DNA of 64,000 nucleotides. It comes from Pleodorina starrii (lineage: Eukaryota > Chlorophyta > Chlorophyceae > Chlamydomonadales > Volvocaceae). This document shows, in pieces, positions 40,401 to 50,937 of the stretch. The first letter of the stretch is position 1. Every line of letters begins with the position of its first letter. A program made the position numbers and the translations under genes. The stretch lies in contig BRXU01000007.1 of the NCBI GenBank assembly GCA_030267565.1, forward strand, positions 806,001 to 870,000, written 5' to 3'. Under the pieces are notes generated by a model, which had not been told where the DNA came from, made no database searches, and was given only the letters and a program-made list of their open reading frames with translations.

Positions 40401-43400
40401 ACATGGGCAAAAAGCGCTAAATCAAAACGTGCCGACCCAGCCCCGTGAATCGAGGCGCGGACATTTCTTGCTTTCAACGCTTGCTGAAGCGAGAACCATA
40501 AACATTGCATACCACGGTGCATACTCGGAGGAACGGGGGGCGCACAAACACGCGCACACACGAAAAGAATTCAACGCGGGCGATGGGAACGCGCCGACTG
40601 ACCACCAGGGCGAGCGCCACCCCGCCCGCCGCGTCCCCGCATAGACAGCGCCCCCGCAGGGCCGCACCCGGCTGGAGGGTTGTTGCGGGCATGTCGCTGC
40701 CCGTGCATGCATGTGGCACGTGCCCGCGACACGCCCCCGCGCCGCTCCGCGCGGCGTTCAATGCGGCAACGCAGCGCAACGCAGAAGGCCACAGCGAGTC
40801 AGGGGCCGTCACACGTCCCGCTCGTAAGCCCACTAACCACAACTCTTCACACGAACCACGCTCGTCGACAGGTAACTACAGGTAACTACTCAAACGGGAA
40901 CAGGCCCGCGCAACCTGGCCTGGCCTCAGGCGGCTCGCTGACTCGCTCACAGCACAGTAAGCTGCAGCAGAGCAGGTACTCAGTGACCCATGGGTCAGCC
41001 GAGCGGCGGCGCATGACGCAGCCGGCGGGACGTTGCGGGGCTGTAAACAAGCCGGGGCGATGGCAGCGCGGGTCCAACGCGGTGCACATGCCGTATAGCC
41101 GTGCGACGGGCAGCCGACAACAACACAGCTGCCGCGGCAGCAGCGCGGCAAGGCGCCCGGCCGGCTGTAGATGCGTTGCCACCTCGCCCCGAGATGACGA
41201 AATATCCCATGCCCCGCCCCGCTCGCAAGCGCACCACAAAAAGGCAGTTCAGGAAAACAATTGACGGAAGGTTTCGACACGACTCTTGACACGTGGCCGC
41301 GGGTGCCGCTGCCGGGCACCGCCGCCGAATGAAAAGGCAAGGGCTGGTTGGCGGGAGGGCCGCAACCGCGCCGTGTCGAGGCCAAAATGCCTCCCCAAGC
41401 CCGGGCACTTGCAGGCTCCAGCGGCTCCACCGCCCCTTCTTTCTACCCAGGGACCGACCCGGAAAATGACAACCGTCGTTACTTCCACTGGCTCGCATCA
41501 AGACAACGCACTAACGAAAGAACCGCCACTCAGCGGAAGCAAGCAAAGCTCTCATCGTCGCCCCGACACAGCAAAGCCACAGCGGAACGGCGCACGGGCG
41601 TATGAACGCTTTTGTGAACCCCCCCAAAAACCAGCAGCCGGGACACGCACGCAAGCAAAAGCCTCCCCTCTTGAGGCGCCGCAATCCCGCACCACCACGC
41701 CACGCCGCGCGACGCTTCTTTCTGCCCAATCGCCGCCCCTTTCGCTGCGCCGCTCCGATCGCGACACGGCGGGGCGACGGCCAGCACAGCATGCCGGCGC
41801 ACCGCCGCCCGCGCCGCGCGCAGCCGAAGGAAAAACTCTGGCGCGGGGCCCCACACGGTCCCTCTCTCCCTGCCTGCCTGTCCATCCGCACGACTGCCTC
41901 TTCCTCCTCCTCACTTCTCCGCCCGCACCTCTCGGCGCCGCCAGTCGCCGCTGTACGCGACACGGCGTCGCCGTCTGTCTCAACACCCGGGCCGGACTGG
42001 ACTCGTCCCACAAAAAGACCCGGGTCTGCAAAGCGCCAAACCAGCTCTCCCTCCGCAAACCCTTTTTTCGAAACCACAAAAAAGATTTTACCTGCCTGCT
42101 ACGGCCACGGCACCACGCCACACTGTCTGTTTCAACAACAATCGGCCCCAACAATACGCGCGACAGGTACCGCGACGCTCGGCTGTTCAAAAAAACCAGC
42201 ACGAAGAAAGGTGTCTCTGCGCGCTGCGCACCAGCGCGCCGCCCCCAATGCGCCCGCCTGCGGCCCGGGGCCGCGGCACATCGCGTGCACCAGCGGCGCG
42301 GCGGCGACAAGCGCAGCGGCGGCGGCGGCGCCGTCAGCTTCAGCCACTTCGAACCTTGTACAGCTCAGCACGAGGTGGTGAGGTATCACACTCTCAATGA
42401 TGGACTCTCCTACCAATCAACTAAACCAACAAACTGCCGCGAAAAAACACCGCCCATGTTTTGTTCTGCCCATTCAAATTTGCAACTCGCGCCTGCCGCA
42501 ACGCACACACACACACAAGCATATGCACGTGCACGCGGCGCGGGGCTTTGGCGAATCGATGCAGGGGCTCGCGGGCAGGGCGCGTAACGCGACCCACCCG
42601 GCGGCGGTGGCGGGGGCCCAAAGCAGCCTCTCCGCCACCGCCGCGGTGCGCCAGCTCCACCGACCACAGATCCCCTCGCGCCGACATGTGCGGTCGGGGT
42701 GGTGTGAGCCGGTCGGCTGGTTGTGCACAGCCACGCCACGCCAAGCCGGCGACACGCCTGCACCTCTCAGCCCACAAACGACAAGCCGCGTGCACACGCG
42801 CAAGCACAACACAGAACTGGCATGCGCACACCACCACCACACCCACCAATCTTCCTCAAAACTCGCTGCGCAATCTACATCACAGCCACGCCGCCACAAA
42901 TGGTCTCTGTTCAAACGAGAGGACAAACTACTGACCACCACAGCAAAGCACCTCCACCACAACCACCACTACCACCGCCAAACTGCAAGACTGCCGCTTC
43001 TCAAGTGGGGACCCGCTGGCGCCGCGCCCGACCGGGCGCGCCAAACGCAAAGCGGCGGCTGGGGCAAGGCAGTAACGCTCGAGCGGCCACCGCGTGTCAC
43101 AGCACTCTGGTCGGAAGTCGCACTCGCAGCTGCCACCGCTGGGATGAGCGGTCGGCCGCGTGCCGAGGAGGGCGTGGAGGCGTATTGTACAAAGCGCGCA
43201 GCGCCGGAAGAGACGGAACAAAAAGGGCCGCAGAGGAGGCACAAGAGGCAAGGAACACAGACCTGCTGCAGCCCGTCCGTAACACAAGAAGCAAGACACG
43301 GCAGACAGGGGCTAAGGCAGCCCATTTTTCTCTCACAAACTCTCTCGCTCTCTCTCGCTAGGAAAGGAAGGAAGGAAAACGCACACACAATTTTACTGGG

Positions 43401-43858
43401 GACGCCGCGCAACGCTTGCGCCCCGGGTAACACACGCCCATCAGCGAACAGCCTGCCAGGGGTCGCGACTTCGCGACCGCCGCACCAAAACACAAAAAAT
43501 CGTACTCAAATGGGATCGATCGAGGACCGCATTTACGGTTTCTTCCCTCCCTCCTTCCAACCCACCCATCCAAACCCCGGCCGCACAGCAGGCTGGCCGC
43601 AGACCCTCCGCCCTCCGCCCCGCCTCCACCCCGTAAGTTTGCGGGTGAAGAGCCACATACACGACGTACCATGAAATCAACAGGACCAACCTGGCGCGAC
43701 CGAGCCAAGGCCCTGTGGGGCCCCCGGCTGGGCGGGGCGCCGAATCAGCCGCGATATGTCTCCCTCTCTTTCTCTCTCTCTTCGCGCGCCCGCCAGTTCA
43801 GATCCGGCGCACTCGCGGACGACGACGACCCCACGACGACGGCACCGATCCCCTCAGC
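37487..43858. other. Large non-coding interval, including probable long 3' UTR of the Mei2-like gene
   Basis: 6.4 kb without a supportable exon. Left of about 39950 is the upstream region of the ASA3-like gene and a MITE. From about 39970 to 43858 the plus strand is A/C-rich with CACA and CAAC runs (U/G-rich in the minus transcript), directly downstream of the Mei2-like stop. Minus-strand TGTAA candidates lie at 39968-39972 and 40341-40345. Two long plus-strand frames here (41286-42587 and 42397-43674) have arbitrary composition, lack splice partners and overlap each other. Confidence 0.5.
38998..39259. mobile_element. hAT-type MITE with 16-bp TIRs and 8-bp target duplication
   Basis: A 246-bp element (39006-39251) has perfect 16-bp terminal inverted repeats, CAGGGTGGCTATCTTA at 39006-39021 and its complement at 39236-39251. 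It is flanked by an exact 8-bp direct duplication GGCCCGTA at 38998-39005 and 39252-39259. An 8-bp target duplication and CAGGG-type ends define the hAT superfamily. The interior is AT-richer than its surroundings, has no coding capacity and contains a second perfect inverted repeat near the right end (GAGTATCT/AGATACTC, 39205-39228). Non-autonomous; intact ends and duplication suggest a fairly recent insertion. Confidence 0.93.
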
Positions 43859-46800
43859 CTAGCCGCCAGCGCTTTTGCTTGACCCCGGGGGACCAACCGA
43901 TCCACCCCCCTGACCGGGCTCCGCGGAATTCCCGCCGCCGCCGCCGGAAGGCGCGACGGCGGCGCCTCCCGCCGCGCTCGCGGCGGCCGCGGCAGCGGCC
44001 GCCGCTCGCAGGCGCGCGGGTCCGATGCCGGCTGCGGCGGCGGCCGCCGCCGCCGCGGCGTTGGCGGCGCCGCCCGCGCCGCCGACGGCGCCTCCCGACG
44101 CCGAGGCGTGCAATGACGCGGCGGATGAGCTCGCAGTCGAGCAGCCGGATGGCACGGGCTGCAGGGAGGGGTCGTTCTGGAAGGCCTCCGGGTCGGTGGT
44201 TTCGGTGCCGTTGGCGGTGAAGAGGATGGGCCGGCAGCGCTTGTCCTCGTGCATGAGGCTGGAGTTCTGAAAGTGCGCCACGAGGGCTGCGCGGCCCTGG
44301 ATGCGCGCGTAGGAGATGTTGCAGACCTTCTCCGAGTTAAACCGCTCCCAGCGCCGGTTGTTGAACCGCTCCACGAGGCCAATGATGTCGAACGGATTGA
44401 TCATGTTGATGAAGGCGTAGCCGACGTTGCATTTGTTCTTGAAGTCGATCGGCAGGTAGAAAAAGTCGTATGTGCCCTTGAACTGCTCGTCAATCGTCGC
44501 GAGCAGCATCTTCTGCGTGTACTTGTTGGGAATGTTCTTGACCATGAGCGTCGTACGCTTGTCCTCGCCGCTGCGGATCTTGACCGGATCCAGCGCATAC
44601 AGCTTCTCCTGCTGCATCTTCCGCTCCAGCTCCGCCGCCGGGTCCGTCGTGCGCCGGCTCAGTCGGCCGCCGCCGCGGCTGCCGCCACCGCCACCGCCGT
44701 CGCGGCCGCCGTGGTGGCCACCGGCGCCGCTGCCGCCCGCCAGTGCGCCCGACTGCGACCCAAATGAGCCGCCCAGCCGAGCACCCGATTGGCCGCCGAG
44801 CGCGGCTTGCATGCTCCCCAGCGCGTTTAGCGCCCCCACATTACCCATCGCCATGGCGTTCTGAAGCAGCTGTTGCGCGGCGGCAGCCTGGGCCTGAGCT
44901 TGAGCCTGTGCTGCGCCGCCAAGACCGCTCAGACTGCCGGCGCTGCCGACGAGGCCGGCCAGACCGCCGCCGCCCACCCCTAGACCCGCAGCCGCGGCGG
45001 CGGGCAGGTAAGACGCCGCGGCGGCCGCCGCCGCAGCGGCGACGGGCGAGGGGCCCAGCGCGTTGCCCAGCCCGGCGATGTGGAGCAGGTGCGCGGCGGC
45101 GGCGTTGAGGTCAGCGGCTGAGAGCGTCGCCTGGCCCTGAAGCAGCGCCAGGTTGGCGGCCATGGCCGCCTGCTGCTGCTGTTGCTGCTGCTGCTGTGCC
45201 GCCGCCGCCGCAACGGCCTGCTGACGCGCCTGGAGCTCCTGCAGGTTTCGGAGCGTCTGCAGGTTGGCGGCGGCCGCCGCCGCCTGCTGCTGCTGCGGGC
45301 CGTAAAGCGACCCCGCGGCGGCGGCGGCCGCGGCCCACAGGCCCGCCTGCCCCTGCGCCGCCGCGCCGGCAGCCATCTGCTGCTGCAGCGCCCAGAGCTG
45401 CTGCTCCTGCCCGAGCTGCTGCTGCAGTCCGATCAGCATGTTGGCCGTCGCGGCGGCGTTCACGCCGGCGGCGCCGCCGCCGGCCTGCTCCAGTCCGACC
45501 TGGCCGGCACCGGCGCCACCGCCGGCCCCGGCCATCATCGATCCGGCAGCGGCAGCGGCGTACAGATTCGCCTGCTCCTCCAGCGCCTGGGCCTCCGACA
45601 GCGTCGCTAGAGAGGGCACGGCCTTTTGGATGTGGCCATGAGGCCCTCCCATCATGGCGGCACCGGCGGCGCCACCAAGCGGGCTGCGTCCGGCCGCCGC
45701 CTGCGCCGCGGCAAAGAGCTGGCTGGCGGCCTGGCCCGCGACGGAGGACATGCTAGACGCCGAGTCGGAGACGTGCAGGCCAGGCCGAGCGCCGGACCCT
45801 GAGGACGAGGACAGGTACTCGGCGGAGTGGTGCCCCTGCTGCTGTCCCTGCTGCTGCTGCTGACCGCTGGCGAGGCCCTGCGGCGCCTGCCCCTGTCCCT
45901 GGCCCTGCTGCTGATGCTGGAACTTCGGAACGACAGAAGGGGGCACCTGCAAGCGCCGGGAGAAGACAGGCGACGGCGTTTTCTGTTAGGTTTTTTCGCG
46001 GTCCAAAGGAGGAGAGGGGAGATGGAGGAGAAGCGAAGCTCTTCGAAGTATGTTTGGGGTTACTCCGAGAGGCTATCCGACAGCCACGACACCCGACTCG
46101 ACCCGACACAACCCACACCAGTCGCGAGTGTTGTAGGGACATGTGCCGAGTCCATCCTTCGCACTGCCACCCCTCCTCCCCACCTGGGCCTCGTGGCGCG
46201 CCTGAGCCATAAACGCCTGTCCGGCGGGTGACGTGCCGAGCAGGGGGCTGGGCGAGGAGGTGCCCGGCTGCGACGACGCGCGAGACGCCGCCGCGCGCTT
46301 CGCCGCGGCCAGCTGCGCCTGCAGCAGCGCCTCCGCCGAGTGAGCGTGCTGCGGGTCCCATGTCCCCCCCGCACTGCCCGGCTGCACTCCACCAGCCAAT
46401 GACACCCTGGGGGCAGCACCCTGCACCAGCCGCGAGCAATTTAGGGGGGGTCAGGGAGCGAACTTGCGGTGGGACCACACGCAAGATGCACGATGACATG
46501 CTGTTGCCACGTATGCAACGGGACTCAGCACACGGCACAGCGCACAAGTGCCAGCCGGACGCGTCGAAAGCCTGTGCCGAAGGCGGATCGGAACTCATCA
46601 AGAAAGCAAAGCGTGTGCCGCCGGTGCGGGTCGACCCACGCATAGCCCAGTTACCCGCGTCAACCCACGGCCAAGGCCAACACCCGGGGCCCCCGGCGGC
46701 AGCACACAACCCAAGCAAGTCCCCGTGGGCAAGCGAGCAGGCAGCTGGCCGCCTGGCGGAAGGGGTCGCGCAATGCCCGCGCCCACAGTCACAAGCGCAA

Positions 46801-49333
46801 CCAAGCGCACCTCCATCCCGGCGCAACCCCGCGCAACCAAGCGCACCTCCATCCCGGCTGCGGCGGACGCGTCCTGCATGGTCAGCTGCGAGACGGACGC
46901 CGCCAGCTGCGGCGTGACGTTGGCGGGCAGCTTGCCCAGGTGCTCCGCCTTGTTCATGGCGCGCAGGGCCGCGAGCGCGTGCCGGGTGTCGTAGTAGGTG
47001 ATGAACTTCTGGTTGCTGCGGTCGGGCGACTCGCGGATGTCCTTGACGTCCCCAAACTTGGAGAAGAGCCACACGAGGTGGTCGTTCGAGGTGTCGGGAT
47101 CCAGGTTGAACACCGTGACCGTGCCCTGTATGGACATTGCCACCACACAGGCACATGAGCAGACACACAGCAGACGCACAGCAGACGCAACCCAAAGTCG
47201 GAACGAGGAGCGAATAGGACGTGGGCACGCGGTGCAGAGAAGGGCGCGCCCCTGCACCCACATCGTTGCGCCAGGCGCATCGACCAAATCGACCAAATCG
47301 ACATGTACATCAGCAGAGTGATGCGGGAGGGGGATGTTCCGCTCCTCTTGCAGCGGTGCCAGGCGACATGGGGCGACATGGGGCTCTCCCCTCTTTACCA
47401 CCCCACCCTGGCCATCCTGCCTTCCTGCTTCCCACCTGGTTGACGGCTGGGTCGCCTTTGGGCACGCAGTAGTGTACCTCCAGCGGCATGCCGGCCATGG
47501 GAACCCCGTGCAGCGACACCTGGGCCCGCAAGGCCGCCCTCAAGTCGAAATACGTGACCACGACGAAGCCACGGTGTTTGCTGATGGTGTTGATATGCCG
47601 CACATCGCCGAACACCTGCCAACGTCGGAGCAGCAGATGACGAGCGGTGCCAAACATGGAGGACAGACCCCGCAAGGGACGGCTCGCGCAAGGAATTGGC
47701 GGTGTGGCATGTGCCCCGGGGCGATCACGGGACCAACTCACCTTGAACATTCCCAACAACTCCTCGTCACCAGCGGCTGGATTAATGTGGCGCACGAATA
47801 TTGTGCGAGACGGCTCCGAGTGCGGGTCAGGCACACTCGTGGAAGCGACCTCCCCGCCCGGTGACTCCAAATCGGCATCCCCGCCAAGGTCCATACCGCC
47901 AACAGCGCTGAATATGTCCAGGTCCTCCTGGCGATGGAAGCCATGCCTAGGAAAAAAAAGAATTGTCATCAGAGCCTCCCCTCACAAACAATTTGCATCC
48001 CGAGCGAGTGATTGCCGGGAGTCGCACCTCGTGTAGCCAGCCGACTCTAAGTCAGCAAAGCTGCTGCCTGTTGACCGCAAGCTCGGATCTGACGCGTTCT
48101 TTAGCATGCCAGACGGCTGCTGAAGGCTCCCCGCTTCCGAGGCCACTCCTGAAAAAGGCGTTGCTGACACGTCAAGATGGCGGGGCGCCTGGACTTATTA
48201 CGCAGCCTGTAACCTCACCTCGCGAGCGATCGGTTGACTGCTCATACATAGACGCTAAAGTCTCGCTTGATAAAGTGTGCGAGTGAACGCCCACGCCTCC
48301 GTGCCCCTATAAAAACGCGAAAAGGCGTGCCAAACCCTTTAGAAGACTCAGGCCAGAGAAACTGCCAAGTCTAGGTAATGCCATATGCAGTCTGTCACGA
48401 TTCGCACCTGGACGCCCAGCGCAGTGCCCTGCATAGCAAACAAGTCCGTTCCGCTGTGTCTCCAACTCGCGGACAAGCAGCCAGGGACCATTCCAAGTTC
48501 CCGTTGGGCTACGAGGACTCCTACAGAAAATTGTTTGCGAGCTCCTTACGATACCTCAACAAAGAAACAGCATCGGAGGCTGGTCTGCCAATGTGAAGCT
48601 GCGAAATGCATTGTTATTGCACATGCAAGCTTAAGTATGGTGAATGACTTGTGTGTCGAGTTGCACAAACGCTTCACGCTTGCAAAGATGCGTAAGCACA
48701 AAGAGGGTACGTTCGTCGGGGGCGTAAGGCCGCGCAGTCCCAGCCGCGCAGTCCCAAACGAGGACGCGGAGACTGCGCTACTAAAAGAACACAACGGGAT
48801 AAAATACGTGCGATCCTTCTCGATTCCGGCCAAGTCGGAGGGGGAGCGTCAACCAAATGCCAGCTGGAGCCGTTCAGGACATGTTGTTCTTCCAGCGCCT
48901 GCTAGGGAAACGTACCTTCTTGATCACGCCAGGCTCCTTCGGCAGTCCGGGGCACGGGGCGATGAGGCAGTGCGCGTCGTTTCGCTGAGCGACCGAAGGC
49001 CAAGCCTTGAAACCACGCACGTCTGAACAAGCGCTGAACCTAAGTAAGTATTAAATGTCCCTCTACTGCTGTAGGACTGCACGGCACGGGCCTCCAAGAG
49101 CGTGCCCGGCCGCGCGGGAAGATACCTTCGCAGGAGAGTTCTGCTAGCAGCGTCTTGAGGGTCAGTGCCCCAAATGGGTCAAGGACAATGGCGCTATGTA
49201 CAGTATCTGTAACAGGCGAGGCCTTCTGAGGCCGGCCAAGCGTTTGCAAATGAATTCGCACTCTTCCGGTCTCAACTGCAGCGAGCCCAGTGCCGTACAG
49301 GCATTTTATCGCGATGCCGTGTAACGCCGACAT
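43859..49333 (-). CDS. Mei2-like RNA-binding protein, three RRMs
   Basis: RNA-binding protein of the Mei2/AML family, which acts in meiosis and developmental switching. Exons (minus): 49126-49333, 48916-48984, 48028-48148, 47742-47946, 47436-47615, 46847-47125, 46184-46420 and 43859-45946 (stop TAG). All phases match, giving about 1128 aa. RRM1 begins RTIFVRHINP (about residue 180), RRM2 is GTVTVFNLDP (about 262-335), and the diagnostic C-terminal Mei2 RRM3 (about 890-1010) has TTLMVKNIPNKYTQKMLLA and NVGYAFINM. RRM3 is the domain that makes the assignment. Long Gln/Ala/Gly/Leu tracts (CAG, GCN codons) fill most of the last exon before it. The first two exons are supported only by open frame, splice sites and phase; ATG 49331-49333 is the best start. 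The donor of exon 6 is duplicated 36 bp downstream, allowing an in-frame 12-residue variant. Confidence 0.9.
46795..46858 (-). repeat. Tandem duplication carrying two identical donor sites
   Basis: A 28-bp segment (46795-46822 and 46831-46858, offset 36 bp) includes GGGATGGAG|GTGCGC on the minus strand. The two GT donors are at 46846 and 46810; the intervening 36 bp are open in frame. Confidence 0.85.
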
Positions 49334-50937
49334 GCATAAGGCGGGCAGACTTGTTTACACGATGAAGCTCTTTCAAGTGCGGCATTTGCGCAAGCTGGAC
49401 GTCACACAAGGGGCTCTGATGGTATCACCCAAAATATCTCAGGGAATTCCTCATGATTCCGACATGATATCTTAAGCTTACTTCACCCCAGCTGCCCTTC
49501 TTGTTCTTTCCGGATTGTTATACAACGCGATGGTCTCTTATTTGCAGCATCTCGGCCCGCTACTGCTTTGGCACGAAGATGAAGGGTCGGAGGTACGAGC
49601 TAATCGGTCGCTTTCCCGCGCATTCGTGTACACGCCAGGCCAGTAACCCTAAGCCAGCAACCCTAAATTGTAACTCCGTCATTTCTATTCATCAAATGCT
49701 TGCGGACCCACGTTGTAACTGCCAAAGGGGCCCGGCCGAACAAACAGCAGCGTGCATGCCCCCGAACTCAAGGGCAATGCCCCCTGGCCGCCGCTTTGCA
49801 ACGCTGCATCAGCGTTCGGCAATTCCTTGGAATTGCATTACGTAACTTCACACGTGGGAATGCGCGCCCGCCGAGCTGAACGAGCCGTTTCACGGTAGAC
49901 CCATAGGGCCACCGTTGCACTGCACAGCGCGCCTAACAGTTTCGCGCGGCTTAAGCCCAAACCTGCCCAAACCGCGGACGGCACACGGGCCCAAGAGACC
50001 AGAGACACGGCCCCGAACAAAGCCAATCTTACGGGGCGGCAGCCCCTGAACCCAGCAATACTTACCGAACATACCTACCAGACGAAGCTCGAAGACGCAA
50101 CCGTTCACAGGTGGTTGATGAGTCCATGCCGTCCATGCCGGCCGCGCTCATACAACGGCAGCGAGGAAACGTGTGCTCCGAAACCACGGAAGACCACGGA
50201 AGATGGCAGCGCTGCGGAAGTGGACAAAGGCGTCGCAACCGCGCACCGAACCCTACCACCCCAGAGCCGTGGTGCCCCAGTCCCCCAGTCCCCAGTCCCC
50301 ACGGGGCCTCGCACGGAGCCTCCGCAAGCCTCCGCAAGCTGGGAAGAGGGAACCCACCCACACGGATATCGGGATATGAGCTGGCGAGCCAACCCACTGC
50401 GTCGCAGCCACGGCTGGGAGCGGGGATCCGGGGAAGCGGGGATCCCTCAATCGCAGTGAAACCCAACAAAGTCGGCCCCAGCACCACATCTTCCGTATGT
50501 AGCAACCCGATCTAGCGCCGGGCGGACCCCCAAAACCGCGCCCCTCCAAGCTCAACGCGCCGGTCGCAGTGTTCGGTGCTGCTTCATCCTTGGTTCTGTT
50601 CTGTCTGGCTGACAGCGCGCTTCACGCGGGGGCAGTACGGCAGTCCGTACCGGTACCTCTGCATCCGTGGTTTCGGAGATCGACGAGGTATCCGTGAGGG
50701 ATGTGTATGCGTGTGTATGTGCGTGTGTGTGCGTGTGTGTGTGGGGGGGGGGAGAGGTCACGCTGACCCGTAACACGCGTACACGCCGCCGTGTATACAG
50801 GTGACATCCGACATGGGACCAAGCCGCCGAAAGCACAGACGGCGGCTTGCCCCTCTAATAGTGTATGTACGTACGTATGTGTGTGTACGTATGCCTGTCC
50901 TCTGCACGCGCAAGGCCGCTGCGAGTCACGTGTGAGA
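49334..50937. other. Intergenic region, Mei2-like promoter side and PPP1R42 3' side
   Basis: The left part is relatively AT-rich and should include the Mei2-like promoter. Near 49645-49672 two CCCTAA(A) units occur. Simple TG/GTAC runs lie at 50701-50745 and 50861-50890. No gene was recognised. Confidence 0.45.

Noticed and set aside
41286..43674. Two long overlapping plus-strand open frames (433 and 425 codons)
   Set aside because: Composition is arbitrary (Arg, Pro, Thr, Ala), there is no conserved motif or splice partner, and they overlap in different frames. GC-rich non-coding DNA gives such frames by chance.
48546..48833. 95-codon minus-strand frame between Mei2-like exons 2 and 3
   Set aside because: The flanking exons already join in phase without it, and its content is not conserved or RRM-like.
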